Of a stretch of DNA of 41,572 bases, positions 1 through 7,893 are shown piece after piece. The notes under the pieces were generated by a model that worked only from the letters and a program-made list of their open reading frames with translations, was not told the origin of the DNA and made no database searches. The translations under genes were made by a program, and so were the position numbers. How positions within the stretch are numbered: position 1 is the first letter of the stretch; the number at the start of each line of letters is the position of its first letter. Source of the DNA: Flammeovirgaceae bacterium (GTDB taxonomy: Bacteria; Bacteroidota; Bacteroidia; Cytophagales; Cyclobacteriaceae); assembly GCA_021300095.1 (NCBI GenBank), contig JAJTHV010000024.1:1-41572 (forward strand), given 5' to 3'.

Positions 1-84
1 ACAGTAGTGTTGGGCAGGAACCATATCGTCCAAGCGTGTGAAGAATTCACTTTGAAGTCTGTCGTTTCCTAAAATGTAGTGCAT
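1..84 (-). CDS. Transposase, N-terminal fragment (3' part outside the window)
   Basis: Reading the minus strand from the ATG at 84 to the window edge gives 28 uninterrupted codons, starting MHYILGNDRLQSEFF and followed by TRLDDMVPAQHYC. The pattern M-x-Y-I-x-G-x-x-R-x-Q followed by a leucine/aspartate-rich stretch resembles the start of IS1182/IS5-like transposases, which have a short N-terminal segment before the helix-turn-helix and the DDE catalytic core. The core lies beyond the window, so nothing can be said about activity. The start sits 57 bases inside a candidate element end at 141, a normal spacing for such elements. The family call is an inference from the N-terminal pattern alone. 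Confidence 0.45.
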   Translation of the reverse strand, partial: MHYILGNDRLQSEFFTRLDDMVPAQHYC

Positions 85-141
85 ATCTATTGTTTTGCCC
101 TATAAAGATAAAAACATTAGATGTATTTTTACACAGCCTCT
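1..141 (-). mobile_element. Right end of an insertion sequence (left part outside the window)
   Basis: Read on the minus strand from 141, the sequence begins AGAGGCTGTGTAAAAATAC. This resembles the AGAGGCTGT-type terminal inverted repeats seen on several Bacteroidota insertion sequences. It lies just upstream of the transposase start at 84. The opposite end and the target-site duplication cannot be checked here, so the boundary at 141 is approximate. Confidence 0.4.
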
Positions 142-197
142 AATTTTTGAGACAAAGTATTTTAAACGGAGACGGAAGAAAGTGCAGGAGCATGGCT

Positions 198-205
198 TAA
201 CTTTG
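198..205 (+). promoter_or_regulatory. Candidate -7 element before the LEA-like lipoprotein gene
   Basis: TAACTTTG matches the Bacteroidota -7 consensus TAnnTTTG exactly. It ends only 7 bases before the ATG at 213, so if real the mRNA would start at or beside the start codon. No good -33 TTTG is seen at the usual distance. Confidence 0.3.
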
Positions 206-212
206 AATTTCT

Positions 213-671
213 ATGAGACGAAATCGGATAACCTCTTTTTTGATTGTTGCCTTAGCAGCCATTGTGTTTGCGTGTGCGCCTAAGGAGCAAGTGGTATTTA
301 AGTCAATCAATAATATACTGTTGGATGGCGATATGGGAGGCACGCCACTACTGAAAGGCGATGCCCTTTTTTTCAATCCAAACAAAATACAAACCCGGCT
401 GAAGGAAATAAAAGTGGACGTGATGGTAGATGGCAAAAAAGCAGCCGAAGTGGATCAGATAATGGATTTGCTTATTCCTAAGCAGTCTGATTTTACAGTA
501 CCCATTCAGGCGAAATTGTCTTTGCAGGACATGGGGCTTCTAGATGCTGTGATCGGATTTTTTGGAGGGAAAAAATATCAGGTTCAGTTTGTAGGATACA
601 TCCGAATTGTGAAACATGGAGTTACCATTAAAGTGCCGGTGAAATACAACGAAGAAATTAAGTTGAAATAA
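213..671 (+). CDS. LEA/WHy-type (late embryogenesis abundant-like) lipoprotein
   Basis: A 152-residue lipoprotein. Residues 1-20 form a charged then hydrophobic leader ending in VFAC, and Cys21 is the probable lipidation site. The rest is mostly beta strand, with features of LEA type 2/WHy domains: an early 'G..LLKGDALFFNPNKI' segment containing the typical N-P-N turn, then 'DFTVPIQAKLSL' and a C-terminal 'VTIKVPVKYNEEIKL'. WHy domains occur in stress-related and envelope proteins; no enzymatic activity is expected. It is the first intact gene after the insertion-sequence end. The sensor kinase starts 17 bases after its stop, so the two may be co-transcribed. Family assignment is by overall pattern and is fairly secure; the specific role is unknown. 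Confidence 0.65.
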   Translation: MRRNRITSFLIVALAAIVFACAPKEQVVFKSINNILLDGDMGGTPLLKGDALFFNPNKIQTRLKEIKVDVMVDGKKAAEVDQIMDLLIPKQSDFTVPIQAKLSLQDMGLLDAVIGFFGGKKYQVQFVGYIRIVKHGVTIKVPVKYNEEIKLK

Positions 672-688
672 ACCGGTTTTGCCCAACC

Positions 689-1543
689 ATGAACTTCCCC
701 ATTGTTCTGTTAATCAGCTTGCTTGTAATCGCCATTGCATGGTTAGGGCACACGATTATCAAGCTGAAGGCAAAAAACAGAATCATAACGCTACAAGGAA
801 ATGAAATTGAGCGACAGCTACTTGAACTCAATAAGAAAAGTGAAGAGCTAAAAGAGATCGTTCATCAAAATCAACAAATCATCAGTTTGGTTTCGCACGA
901 TTTGAAGGGGCCTTTCAATCGCATCTTTGCCTTGGTGCAATTGCTTAATTTAACCTCACAAAATCTATCAGACGAGCAGCGCGAATACATGGATAAGATC
1001 CACCAGATTGTAGCCGATGGCCTGGGGATGATGCGCAACTTGCTCGACAATCGAAAACTGGAAGATAAGGGCATAACGATTTTGCACGAAAAATTGAATT
1101 TGTCATCTCTACTTCAAACACTGGTGAAGAATTATGAAATACTTGCATCCAAAAAGAAGATTGCCATCCATTACCAAAGCGATGCCACCGTTATGCTGGA
1201 GAGCGATAAAAGTTATTTGAATCGCATCTTTGAAAACCTTCTCTCCAACGCATTGAAATTTTCAGAAAGCGGTAAAAATATTTATGTGAGTCTATCAGAA
1301 AGAGCGTCTGGTATTGAAGTCAGCGTGCGTGATGAAGGCCCCGGCATTCCACCGGAAGATCAGCTTAAATTATACCACAAGTTTCAACGTTTAACGGCAC
1401 GACCCACCGCAGGGGAAAGCTCTACCGGATTAGGACTTTGGATAGTGAAAAGCGTGGTAGAAAAACTGGAAGGTACTATTGATTGCGAAAGCGAAGAGGG
1501 AGTTGGATCGACCTTTACCGTTCGCTTAAAAAGAACTAATTGA
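689..1543 (+). CDS. Membrane-bound sensor histidine kinase
   Basis: A 284-residue kinase of two-component signalling. One N-terminal membrane helix (about residues 3-24) is followed by a coiled-coil linker (about 28-66) and no recognisable sensory domain. The phospho-acceptor box is 'SLVSHDLKGPFNRI' with His70. The ATP-binding domain shows the N box 'FENLLSNALKF' (Asn183/Asn187), the G1 box 'DEGPGIP' (Asp215) and the G2 box 'TGLGLWIVK' (247-250). With essentially no sensor region, the signal probably comes through the membrane helix, the linker or a partner protein. The last 8 bases overlap the end of a response regulator on the opposite strand, which is the obvious candidate partner although it is not in the same operon. 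Confidence 0.9.
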   Translation: MNFPIVLLISLLVIAIAWLGHTIIKLKAKNRIITLQGNEIERQLLELNKKSEELKEIVHQNQQIISLVSHDLKGPFNRIFALVQLLNLTSQNLSDEQREYMDKIHQIVADGLGMMRNLLDNRKLEDKGITILHEKLNLSSLLQTLVKNYEILASKKKIAIHYQSDATVMLESDKSYLNRIFENLLSNALKFSESGKNIYVSLSERASGIEVSVRDEGPGIPPEDQLKLYHKFQRLTARPTAGESSTGLGLWIVKSVVEKLEGTIDCESEEGVGSTFTVRLKRTN

Positions 1544-1913
1544 AGAGATAGTCATCGTCATTTCCTTCCAGCACCGCTGTAAGTGATTCGATTACACTTT
1601 CATCCTTGATAACATAGTCTCGCACCCCTTTTTGAATGAAACTGAGCACCATGTTGCCATCGTCTAGTGCGCTGAGCATGATCACTTTATGTGAATCTTT
1701 GATTTCATTTTTGATCGATTCGAAAAGCTCAATTCCGGTCATTCCGGGGAGCTTGTAATCAACGATAAGGGCATCAGGGATACCACTTTTCAGGGCAGCT
1801 AAAGCTTTCTCAGCCGAATCAAAATGAGTTATCTTATAACCCGGCTTTAGGCCAAGCGATTTCTTGATAAACTCTGCATAGATAAGGTCGTCTTCGATCA
1901 GGTAAATGTTCAT
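1536..1913 (-). CDS. Single-domain response regulator (CheY-like receiver)
   Basis: A 125-residue receiver domain with no output domain. The acidic pocket is 'IYLIEDD' (Glu7, Asp8, Asp9), the phospho-acceptor is Asp52 in 'ALIVDYKLPGMTG', the switch Ser is in 'MLSALDD' (Ser81) and the conserved Lys is in 'DYVIKDE' (Lys103). I chose the ATG at 1913 rather than a TTG two codons upstream because it opens directly into the first beta strand. Its 3' end overlaps the 3' end of the histidine kinase by 8 bases in convergent orientation. Without an output domain it must act by protein-protein contact or pass phosphate on in a relay. Pairing with the adjacent kinase is an inference. Confidence 0.9.
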   Translation of the reverse strand: MNIYLIEDDLIYAEFIKKSLGLKPGYKITHFDSAEKALAALKSGIPDALIVDYKLPGMTGIELFESIKNEIKDSHKVIMLSALDDGNMVLSFIQKGVRDYVIKDESVIESLTAVLEGNDDDYLFN

Positions 1914-1999
1914 GGCCAAATGATAGAACCCTGCAATATAGCAACGATATTCTTTTCAGACACGACCCGAACCATTAAAAATGAAGGAGTTCGACAAAC

Positions 2000-2443
2000 C
2001 TACTGGGTTTTAACTGTTACCCAGTTCGCTGCGGCCTTCGAAATCAATTCAGCCTGCTTTTTATTCCACTCTTCGCGCACCTTTACATTATAATTAAGGT
2101 AAAGCTTGTCATCGACAATGGTCCATGCATCCGGTTGGGTCTCAGCTTTGTAGCCGCGGCTCATGCCAAAAGCGCAATAGCCACCAAATTGTGGAGTGTA
2201 TTTTTCGGGATTCGAATTGAAAAGCGCTAGGTTTTTAGAGGAAGCAAAGTGCCATTTGGCACCCTTATAGTCTGCAACAAATTCAGCGCTCCCTTTAGTT
2301 GGTACGCTGTCCGTAAAATAGCTTACCGGATCATAGCCACGAATAGCGCCATCCTTTGTTGAAAAAACTTCTGGTTTTTGGGCCATAACGGCTAAAGATA
2401 AAGCCGTGAGTAGAATCGTAAAAGCGATCTTTTGCATATTCAT
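2000..2443 (-). CDS. Secreted YHS-domain protein
   Basis: A 147-residue protein with a signal peptide (about residues 1-21, cleavage after 'LAVMA'). It is followed by one YHS domain from about residue 34 to 95: 'GYDPVSYF', then 'WHFASSKNLALF', then 'FGGYCAFGMSRG'. The single Cys in the last motif and the surrounding tyrosine/phenylalanine residues are typical of the family, which is associated with metal-ion handling, including copper and heavy metals. The C-terminal segment (about 100-147) is helical and lysine-rich. The start could be Met1 or Met3; both follow an A-rich stretch. It lies downstream of and on the same strand as the FISUMP lipoprotein, 61 bases away, so co-transcription is possible. 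Substrate metal and partner are not visible in the sequence. Confidence 0.8.
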   Translation of the reverse strand: MNMQKIAFTILLTALSLAVMAQKPEVFSTKDGAIRGYDPVSYFTDSVPTKGSAEFVADYKGAKWHFASSKNLALFNSNPEKYTPQFGGYCAFGMSRGYKAETQPDAWTIVDDKLYLNYNVKVREEWNKKQAELISKAAANWVTVKTQ

Positions 2444-2504
2444 TTTTTTATAAATATGAGCAGATCGCTTTCATCCAATCGTCAAGTTGCGGACATTCCT
2501 GTAA

Positions 2505-3767
2505 TCAATCTTTCACACAACGAATCGACATACCATCATTGGAAGCTCCGGTGCTTTTGGTGCGCAACGAAGTTAAATTGTTGGTCAGGTAAAAAAACTC
2601 TGCCGACTGAGAGCTCCACCAATAGCCATCGGTTCCAATATCAGCAAACAATCCGTTGTTGCTTAAACAGATGCGGCAATAAGATCCTCCGGGCAAACCC
2701 GTAAAACCACTTTCATTGGTAGCACCCTCATTGGGTGTAGCCCAGGTGGTGGATATGGCCTTCATTCTCCCGCCTGCCATATCTAAGCCTCCCAACGAAC
2801 TCGCCAGCGTGTACCAATCACTGCTGGAGGCAATATGCCAACCCTGCATGCAAACATTTTTTGTGTTGGTCACCGTGTATCCGTTATAGAGATAGCCGTA
2901 GGTTGGCAAATTTCCAGCGTTGCCATTGTAGATTGTGTAGGCACTTTCATTGGTGGTTTTAAAATCACTCTCCGCCAGCGATGCTAACGAAGTGCCATCA
3001 TTAAACTTCGTTACTTTTAGATTTTCAGCCATCCAGATTTTTAATCCAATCACTACCGTTTTGTATTTGTTCCCATCCACATCAGTTACTTCACCGTAGA
3101 CGGGCGCAGGCAGCAATAATACTTGAATTTCATTTCCATAAAATGTGCCATGCTTGTTGATGGCATAACCCCGAACATAATAAGGCACACCCGATGTAAG
3201 CGAAGTGATGTTGTGAGAAAACTCGAGACTGCTTCCGGTGTCGGTATGTTTGTTTTTAGTGAGATCCGGATTTTTAGAGGTGCTCCAGCAAATCCCTTTT
3301 TCGAGCAACGGATCAGTCCAGCTATAATTTAGTTTAATGGTCATCTTAGCCGAGGTTGCTGTTCGTTCAGTCGGATTTTGGGTGATGACCTCCGGAGTGA
3401 TCATAGCTAAATCAAAGATGATCTGATTGCCGTAAAAGGTTTTTCCGCCCAACGTTACATAAGAACGAATGTAGTATTTACCAACACTCAGTCCGCTGAT
3501 CACAGTTTGAAAAGAGCCGCCTCCTGTTCCGTCTTCCGAATTTTCGGATGTGTTTCCCAGTTCCGGATTGGACATTCTGCTCCAGCAAACCCCGCGTGCC
3601 GTTATTTGGTCAGCAAGATTTGTTGTTATTTCTCCACCCGTTGTAAGCGAAGTGAGCGTAACGTCAGATACCGGAGTGGTCGTGATTTTTGGAGGATTCA
3701 CCCCCTCTTCTTTTGAACACGATGCCAACACAGAACCAACAAAAGCAATCCACAAAAAACGTTTCAT
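2505..3767 (-). CDS. FISUMP-domain lipoprotein with two fibronectin-like repeats
   Basis: A 420-residue surface or periplasmic lipoprotein. The leader ends in 'SVLASC' with lipid-bearing Cys17. Two beta-sandwich repeats follow (about 27-118 and 122-218), each with a 'GVCW/GICWS...NP' signature and a 'Y.V/IRGYA/SYV...G..FYGN' signature. From about residue 222 to the end comes the FISUMP domain (named from Fibrobacter succinogenes major paralogous proteins): 'GLKIWMAENLKV', 'GYLYNGYTV', 'CMQGWHIASSSDWYTL' and the closing 'MSIRCVKD'. The paired cysteines in the FISUMP part suggest a disulphide. Such proteins are common as surface lipoproteins in Bacteroidota and Fibrobacteres, and their ligand is generally unknown. 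Architecture is secure; function is not. Confidence 0.85.
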   Translation of the reverse strand: MKRFLWIAFVGSVLASCSKEEGVNPPKITTTPVSDVTLTSLTTGGEITTNLADQITARGVCWSRMSNPELGNTSENSEDGTGGGSFQTVISGLSVGKYYIRSYVTLGGKTFYGNQIIFDLAMITPEVITQNPTERTATSAKMTIKLNYSWTDPLLEKGICWSTSKNPDLTKNKHTDTGSSLEFSHNITSLTSGVPYYVRGYAINKHGTFYGNEIQVLLLPAPVYGEVTDVDGNKYKTVVIGLKIWMAENLKVTKFNDGTSLASLAESDFKTTNESAYTIYNGNAGNLPTYGYLYNGYTVTNTKNVCMQGWHIASSSDWYTLASSLGGLDMAGGRMKAISTTWATPNEGATNESGFTGLPGGSYCRICLSNNGLFADIGTDGYWWSSQSAEFFYLTNNLTSLRTKSTGASNDGMSIRCVKD

Positions 3768-3989
3768 AAGTTAATGAGTTTATCAGCAAAATTGAGTAGA
3801 GCAAAATAGAAAAGTGCTATCTGAAATGAGTGTGACCAGAATGTGTATTCAGAAAGTGTCGATTGATCTATGAACCGAATGACTCAATCAACAGAAAGAG
3901 TAGTTTATCGGAGCAGGAAATCGACAAATTATTCGTTGTAACCTTTTTCCAACTATCTTTCCAATTCTTTTCAAAATCAGATTGAGGTA

Positions 3990-5189
3990 ATGAAGAAAGC
4001 AGGTGGTGTAGTTGTTTTGTGGTGTTGCATCGTTCATTTAGTTGGAGCTCAGTTACAACCGGGCAACCGCAAACCTGAAAAAGACTTGATTGATGTTGGC
4101 GGCCAGATTTTGAAAGCAAAGTGGCTGACCAAACACGATACTATCTCTAAAAAATCGGGTCGAGTATATTTTTCAGGAGCCCCCTCTTTGGGGTATTCAC
4201 TCACCAGTAATCTGGCAGCTATTTTTGTTGGCGACTTTGCCTTTTTTACCAGCGAGGTAGATGACCAGAAAATTTCGATCGTGTATTTGGATGTGCTCTA
4301 CACCCAAAAAAATCAATTTGTATTTCGTGTTCAAAATAACTTATGGACGAAGAACAACACCTTCAACATCGTATCCGACTGGCGTTACTATTGGTATCCG
4401 CAAAAAACCTATGGTTTAGGTATTCAATCCCGCTTGGACGATGCGGTAGATCAGACTTATTCGTATCTGCGTTTTCATCAATCCATTCTCAAATCCTTTA
4501 AAACCAACTGGTATGCGGGAGTTGGTGTTGCCATTGATCATCACTACAGTATCACGCAGGAAAACGGAAGCCAGCAATTAAACGATGAAATTGCCCGATA
4601 TGGAATTGGAAGCCAATCAACCTCATCGGGTTTTCTTTTTCATCTATTGTACGATAGCCGTGTAAATTCAATTAATCCGTGGGGAGGCGCGTATGCCAAT
4701 TTTGTGTATCGTCCCAACTTCACTTTTTTAGGAAGCGATGGTGCCTGGCAAATGGTGCAGGTTGATTTACGCAGGTATGTGCCGTTTCCTAAAAAGAGTC
4801 AGAACATTTTAGCCCTTTGGAGTTATAATTGGTTTTCATTTGGAGGAAATGCTCCTTACCTGGATTTACCAGCAACAGCTTGGGATGCCAGCAGCAACAT
4901 TGGCAGAGGATATATTCAAGGTCGGTATAGAAGCAAGAACCTGGTCTATCTTGAATCAGAATATCGATTTCGAATTTCGCGGAGTGGTTTGTTTGGAGGC
5001 GTGGTGTTTGCGAATGCACAAAGTGTAACGGAATGGCCTTCCAATAATTTCAATGCCATTGCTGTGGGTGCCGGTGCCGGCATGCGTATTAAATTCAATA
5101 AACACTCACGCACCAATGTTTGTATTGACTACGCATTTGGGCAAGGAGGTTCGCAAGGCGTGTTTGTCAATCTGGGAGAAGTGTTTTAA
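3990..5189 (+). CDS. Barrel-only outer-membrane protein of the bacterial surface antigen (D15/Omp85) type
   Basis: A 399-residue protein with a signal peptide (about 1-20, ending 'HLVGAQ'). Almost all the rest is alternating amphipathic strands typical of a beta-barrel. Near residues 310-330 it carries 'NIGRGYIQGRYR', which matches the conserved Arg-Gly-Tyr loop motif of D15/Omp85 barrels, followed by 'VYLESEYRFRI'. It ends in a hydrophobic/aromatic final strand closing with Phe. There are no POTRA repeats between the leader and the barrel, unlike the real BamA at 12106, so it is unlikely to be the essential insertase. The start is supported by a GAGG-like site 5 bases before the ATG. It converges with pdxJ, with 8 bases between the stops. 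Cargo or role is unknown. Confidence 0.7.
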   Translation: MKKAGGVVVLWCCIVHLVGAQLQPGNRKPEKDLIDVGGQILKAKWLTKHDTISKKSGRVYFSGAPSLGYSLTSNLAAIFVGDFAFFTSEVDDQKISIVYLDVLYTQKNQFVFRVQNNLWTKNNTFNIVSDWRYYWYPQKTYGLGIQSRLDDAVDQTYSYLRFHQSILKSFKTNWYAGVGVAIDHHYSITQENGSQQLNDEIARYGIGSQSTSSGFLFHLLYDSRVNSINPWGGAYANFVYRPNFTFLGSDGAWQMVQVDLRRYVPFPKKSQNILALWSYNWFSFGGNAPYLDLPATAWDASSNIGRGYIQGRYRSKNLVYLESEYRFRISRSGLFGGVVFANAQSVTEWPSNNFNAIAVGAGAGMRIKFNKHSRTNVCIDYAFGQGGSQGVFVNLGEVF

Positions 5190-5197
5190 GTGATTCG

Positions 5198-5923
5198 TTA
5201 ATTCGTTAATTCAGTTAGCTCGCGTAGATAGAGTTGAATTGTATTTTCCAATCCCAAATACAGCGCATCGCAAATCAATGCATGCCCGATCGAAACTTCA
5301 TCCAGTTGCGGAATATTTTGTTGCAGGTAACGCAGATTGTTCAAATCTAAATCATGCCCCGCGTTAATTCCTAAGCCGATGGAATGAGCGGCTTCAGCCG
5401 CTTCGATATAAGGTTGTATAGCCTTTTCTCTGTTTTGATGATAATGAGCAGCATACGGCTCGGTGTACAATTCAATGCGATCCGCTCCAGCCTCCTTGGC
5501 CCCTTGCACCATTTTGACAGAAGGATCGACAAATACTGAAACACGCACGCCCTGTTGCTTTATTTCAGCAATAATTTTTTGAAGAAACACCGCGTGCGTG
5601 ATCGTATCCCAACCGGCATTCGATGTAATCGCATCAGGTTTATCGGGAACAAGTGTGGCCTGTGCAGGCTTCACTTCTTTTACAAGTTGAAGAAATCGTT
5701 CATCGGGGTAGCCCTCAATATTGAACTCGGTAGTTACTACTTTTTTAAGTTCAATAACATCGCGAAAGCGAATGTGCCTTTCGTCCGGCCGCGGATGAAC
5801 CGTAATTCCCTGTGCTCCAAAACGCTCACAATCCATTGCCACTTTAATCACGTTTGGATTATTGGCTCCGCGTGCATTGCGAAGCGTTGCTATTTTATTG
5901 ATGTTTACAGAAAGGCGTGTCAT
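5198..5923 (-). CDS. pdxJ: Pyridoxine 5'-phosphate synthase
   Basis: PdxJ condenses 3-amino-2-oxopropyl phosphate with 1-deoxy-D-xylulose 5-phosphate to form pyridoxine 5'-phosphate, the last ring-forming step of the DXP-dependent vitamin B6 route in the cytoplasm. I chose the ATG at 5923 (241 residues) because the family begins '[19 protein letters not shown]'; the longer reading frame to 5953 adds 10 atypical residues. Expected active-site positions are present: His43, Arg45 and His50 in '[11 protein letters not shown]', Glu70 in 'EFNIEG', His190 in 'INAGHDLDL' and the phosphate-binding 'SIGHALI' near the C-terminus. Length is normal for the family. It is transcribed away from the plus-strand block beginning at 6128. 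Confidence 0.96.
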   Translation of the reverse strand: MTRLSVNINKIATLRNARGANNPNVIKVAMDCERFGAQGITVHPRPDERHIRFRDVIELKKVVTTEFNIEGYPDERFLQLVKEVKPAQATLVPDKPDAITSNAGWDTITHAVFLQKIIAEIKQQGVRVSVFVDPSVKMVQGAKEAGADRIELYTEPYAAHYHQNREKAIQPYIEAAEAAHSIGLGINAGHDLDLNNLRYLQQNIPQLDEVSIGHALICDALYLGLENTIQLYLRELTELTN

Positions 5924-6127
5924 AGGAGCAAAACTATCCAAAATTTCAACCACTTAGAAACGATGACAGATACAGATTACCGTGCCATTGTTCTCTTCTT
6001 CTATCTGTTCAAATATGTTAACAAAGAACCGTGCCCGGAATTTTCACGATCGAGAAACAGGGATCGTCATTCGATTTTTTCTTCGCCAATTCTTGCACTA
6101 ACTTTACAAGGTTAAATAAGACATACC

Positions 6128-6580
6128 ATGAGCTTAAAGACCCAGATTGACAACGACATTAAAGCAGCCATGCTGGCAAAAAACAAAGATGAACTGACCG
6201 CTTTGCGAAGCATCAAGTCCATGATTTTATTAGCCGAAACAGAAAAAGGAGGAAGCGGAGATTTGGCTCAAGATATTGAGGGTAAGCTACTCATGAAAGC
6301 TGCCAAACAACGGAAGGAATCAGCAGAAATATTTCAGAAAGAAGGTCGTGATGATTTAGCTAAAAAAGAATTGCTGGAATACGAAGTCATCAGTCGCTAT
6401 TTACCCAAACAATTGACGGAGGAAGAAATTTCAGCCGAGTTGAAAAAGATTATCGAACAAGTGGGCGCCAAAGGTCCGCAAGATATGGGAAAAGTAATGG
6501 GCACCGCAACCAAGCAATTGGCAGGCAAAGCCGATGGCAAAGTGATTTCTGAGTTAGTTAAAAAACTGTTGGCTTCTTGA
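6128..6580 (+). CDS. GatB/YqeY-domain protein
   Basis: A 150-residue soluble protein matching the YqeY family from end to end: 'SLKTQIDNDIKAAMLAKNK' at the start, 'LRSIKSMI' in the second helix, 'RYLPKQLTEEEI' at about 97-108, and the C-terminal 'GPQDMGKVMG' followed by 'GKADGKVISELVKKLL'. The C-terminal domain is the one shared with GatB of tRNA-dependent amidotransferase, where it contacts tRNA; the stand-alone protein's role is not settled. Its stop overlaps the TTG start of the CvpA gene by 3 bases (TTGA), indicating translational coupling. The stretch upstream to pdxJ (5924-6127) holds no gene I can support; a weak -7-like TAACTTTA lies at 6099-6106. Confidence 0.9.
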   Translation: MSLKTQIDNDIKAAMLAKNKDELTALRSIKSMILLAETEKGGSGDLAQDIEGKLLMKAAKQRKESAEIFQKEGRDDLAKKELLEYEVISRYLPKQLTEEEISAELKKIIEQVGAKGPQDMGKVMGTATKQLAGKADGKVISELVKKLLAS

Positions 6581-7083
6581 GCACCATTGATATTGTAATT
6601 GCATTGATTTTGGCAATTGGCGGATACCTTGGTTACAAGCGAGGTTTTTTAATGGAACTGTTTTATTTGCTCGCGCTGGTGCTGGGTGTTTTTTTAGGCT
6701 TTAAGTTGATGGGTAAAGGAATGCAAATCCTTCACGAGCAATTCAATGCCGATCAAACATTTCTGCCCTATCTGGCCTTCATCATTATTTTTGTTTTGGT
6801 GATTTTGTTGGTCATTTTTTTAGGTCAGCGAGTTAAAAATTCGGTCGACCAAACGTTTTTAGGTAAAGTAGATGCCATTGCCGGAGCAGCATTGGGCGTG
6901 ATTAAATACTCGTTTTGTTTAAGCATCATTATCTGGCTTGCCCAATCATTAAAAATAGAATTGCCTCAAAATTGGATGGAAGACTCTCGATTATATCCAT
7001 TTACGGCCAAAGTGGCCGAAAGAACTTCTTCTTTTTTAGGTCAATTCATCCCTTTTTTCAAAGAAATATTCAGACAGTTCTAA
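6577..7083 (+). CDS. CvpA-family inner-membrane protein
   Basis: A 168-residue membrane protein with about four transmembrane helices. The first (about 3-20) ends in the CvpA hallmark 'GGYLGYKRGFLMEL', and the others lie near 24-43, 62-84 and 100-123. The family is named after Escherichia coli CvpA, needed for colicin V production, and is linked more generally to envelope integrity; its molecular function is unsettled. The start is a TTG at 6577 overlapping the stop of the YqeY gene. It is favoured because it places the first helix and the K-R-G motif at the expected distance from the N-terminus and because no in-frame ATG lies before the first helix. No Shine-Dalgarno is needed under coupling. 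Confidence 0.85.
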   Translation: MSTIDIVIALILAIGGYLGYKRGFLMELFYLLALVLGVFLGFKLMGKGMQILHEQFNADQTFLPYLAFIIIFVLVILLVIFLGQRVKNSVDQTFLGKVDAIAGAALGVIKYSFCLSIIIWLAQSLKIELPQNWMEDSRLYPFTAKVAERTSSFLGQFIPFFKEIFRQF

Positions 7084-7128
7084 GGTTCAGTTTTTTTTAG
7101 TTAATTATCATCAAATAAATCAATTCGA

Positions 7129-7893
7129 ATGGGGCTGGTTGTAAAAGAACAACATGATTTTAAGTACGTAGACGAAGGCCAGGGAGATGTGCTCATGCTG
7201 CTTCATGGCTTGTTTGGCGCCCTTAGCAATTGGGAAGAAGTGGTCAATCACTACTCCAAACACTTTCGCGTCATTATCCCCATGCTACCCATTTATGAAA
7301 TGCCCATCAAAGAAGCAGGATTGGGCGGCTTACGCGAATTTACCGAGCGTTTTGTTGAAATGATGAAGCTCGATAAGATGATGATCATGGGCAACTCATT
7401 GGGCGGACATGTCGGCATTTTGTATACTCTTCAAAATCCCACGAAAGTGACTAAGCTGGTGCTTACCGGTAGCTCGGGATTGTTTGAAAACACCATGGGC
7501 GGTTCGTACCCGCGCAGAGGGAGTTACGACTATATTCGTGAGCGCGTGGCTTACACATTCTACGATCCTAAAGTAGCATCAAAAGAATTGGTAGACGAAG
7601 TATTTGAGACCACCAAAAGCATTCCCAAGTGCATGCGGATAGTGGCCATTGCCAAATCGGCTCAGCGAAACAATCTGGCGCTGGAACTGCATAAAATAAA
7701 TGTGCCTACCCTGTTGGTTTGGGGCTTGAATGATACGATCACACCTCCAATGGTGGGTCATGAGTTCAATCGACTCATTCCAAATTCGGAATTGAAGTTT
7801 ATAGACAAATGTTGTCATGCACCGATGATGGAGCATCCGCAGAAGTTCAATGAAATGGTAGAAGATTTTTTGGTTAGACCCATTGCAAAATGA
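7129..7893 (+). CDS. Alpha/beta hydrolase
   Basis: A 254-residue cytoplasmic hydrolase of the alpha/beta fold. The oxyanion-hole motif is 'LLHGLFG' (His26-Gly27). The nucleophile elbow is 'MGNSLGG' with Ser90, the acid is Asp202 in 'VWGLNDTITPP', and the histidine is His230 in 'DKCCHAPMMEHPQKF', giving a complete catalytic triad. No signal peptide is present. The substrate cannot be read from the sequence; such enzymes include esterases, lipases and C-C hydrolases. The next gene starts inside its stop codon (ATGA), so it is translationally coupled to the CBS-domain protein, and it belongs to the long plus-strand block leading to nadK and bamA. Confidence 0.88.
   Translation: MGLVVKEQHDFKYVDEGQGDVLMLLHGLFGALSNWEEVVNHYSKHFRVIIPMLPIYEMPIKEAGLGGLREFTERFVEMMKLDKMMIMGNSLGGHVGILYTLQNPTKVTKLVLTGSSGLFENTMGGSYPRRGSYDYIRERVAYTFYDPKVASKELVDEVFETTKSIPKCMRIVAIAKSAQRNNLALELHKINVPTLLVWGLNDTITPPMVGHEFNRLIPNSELKFIDKCCHAPMMEHPQKFNEMVEDFLVRPIAK

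Noticed and set aside
3868-4119. Minus-strand open frame of 83 codons across the start of the D15-type barrel gene
   Set aside because: No initiation signal or family similarity; it overlaps the signal-peptide region of a convincing gene.
6046-6067. Hairpin ACGATC / GATCGT with a 10-base loop upstream of the YqeY gene, as a terminator
   Set aside because: The stem is only 6 bp and the T tract begins about 8 bases later; it lies upstream, not downstream, of pdxJ. It is too weak to list.
5963-6115. Open frame starting MTDTDYRAIV in the pdxJ-YqeY gap as a small gene
   Set aside because: Low-complexity translation with no family likeness and no initiation signals; it overlaps the YqeY promoter region.
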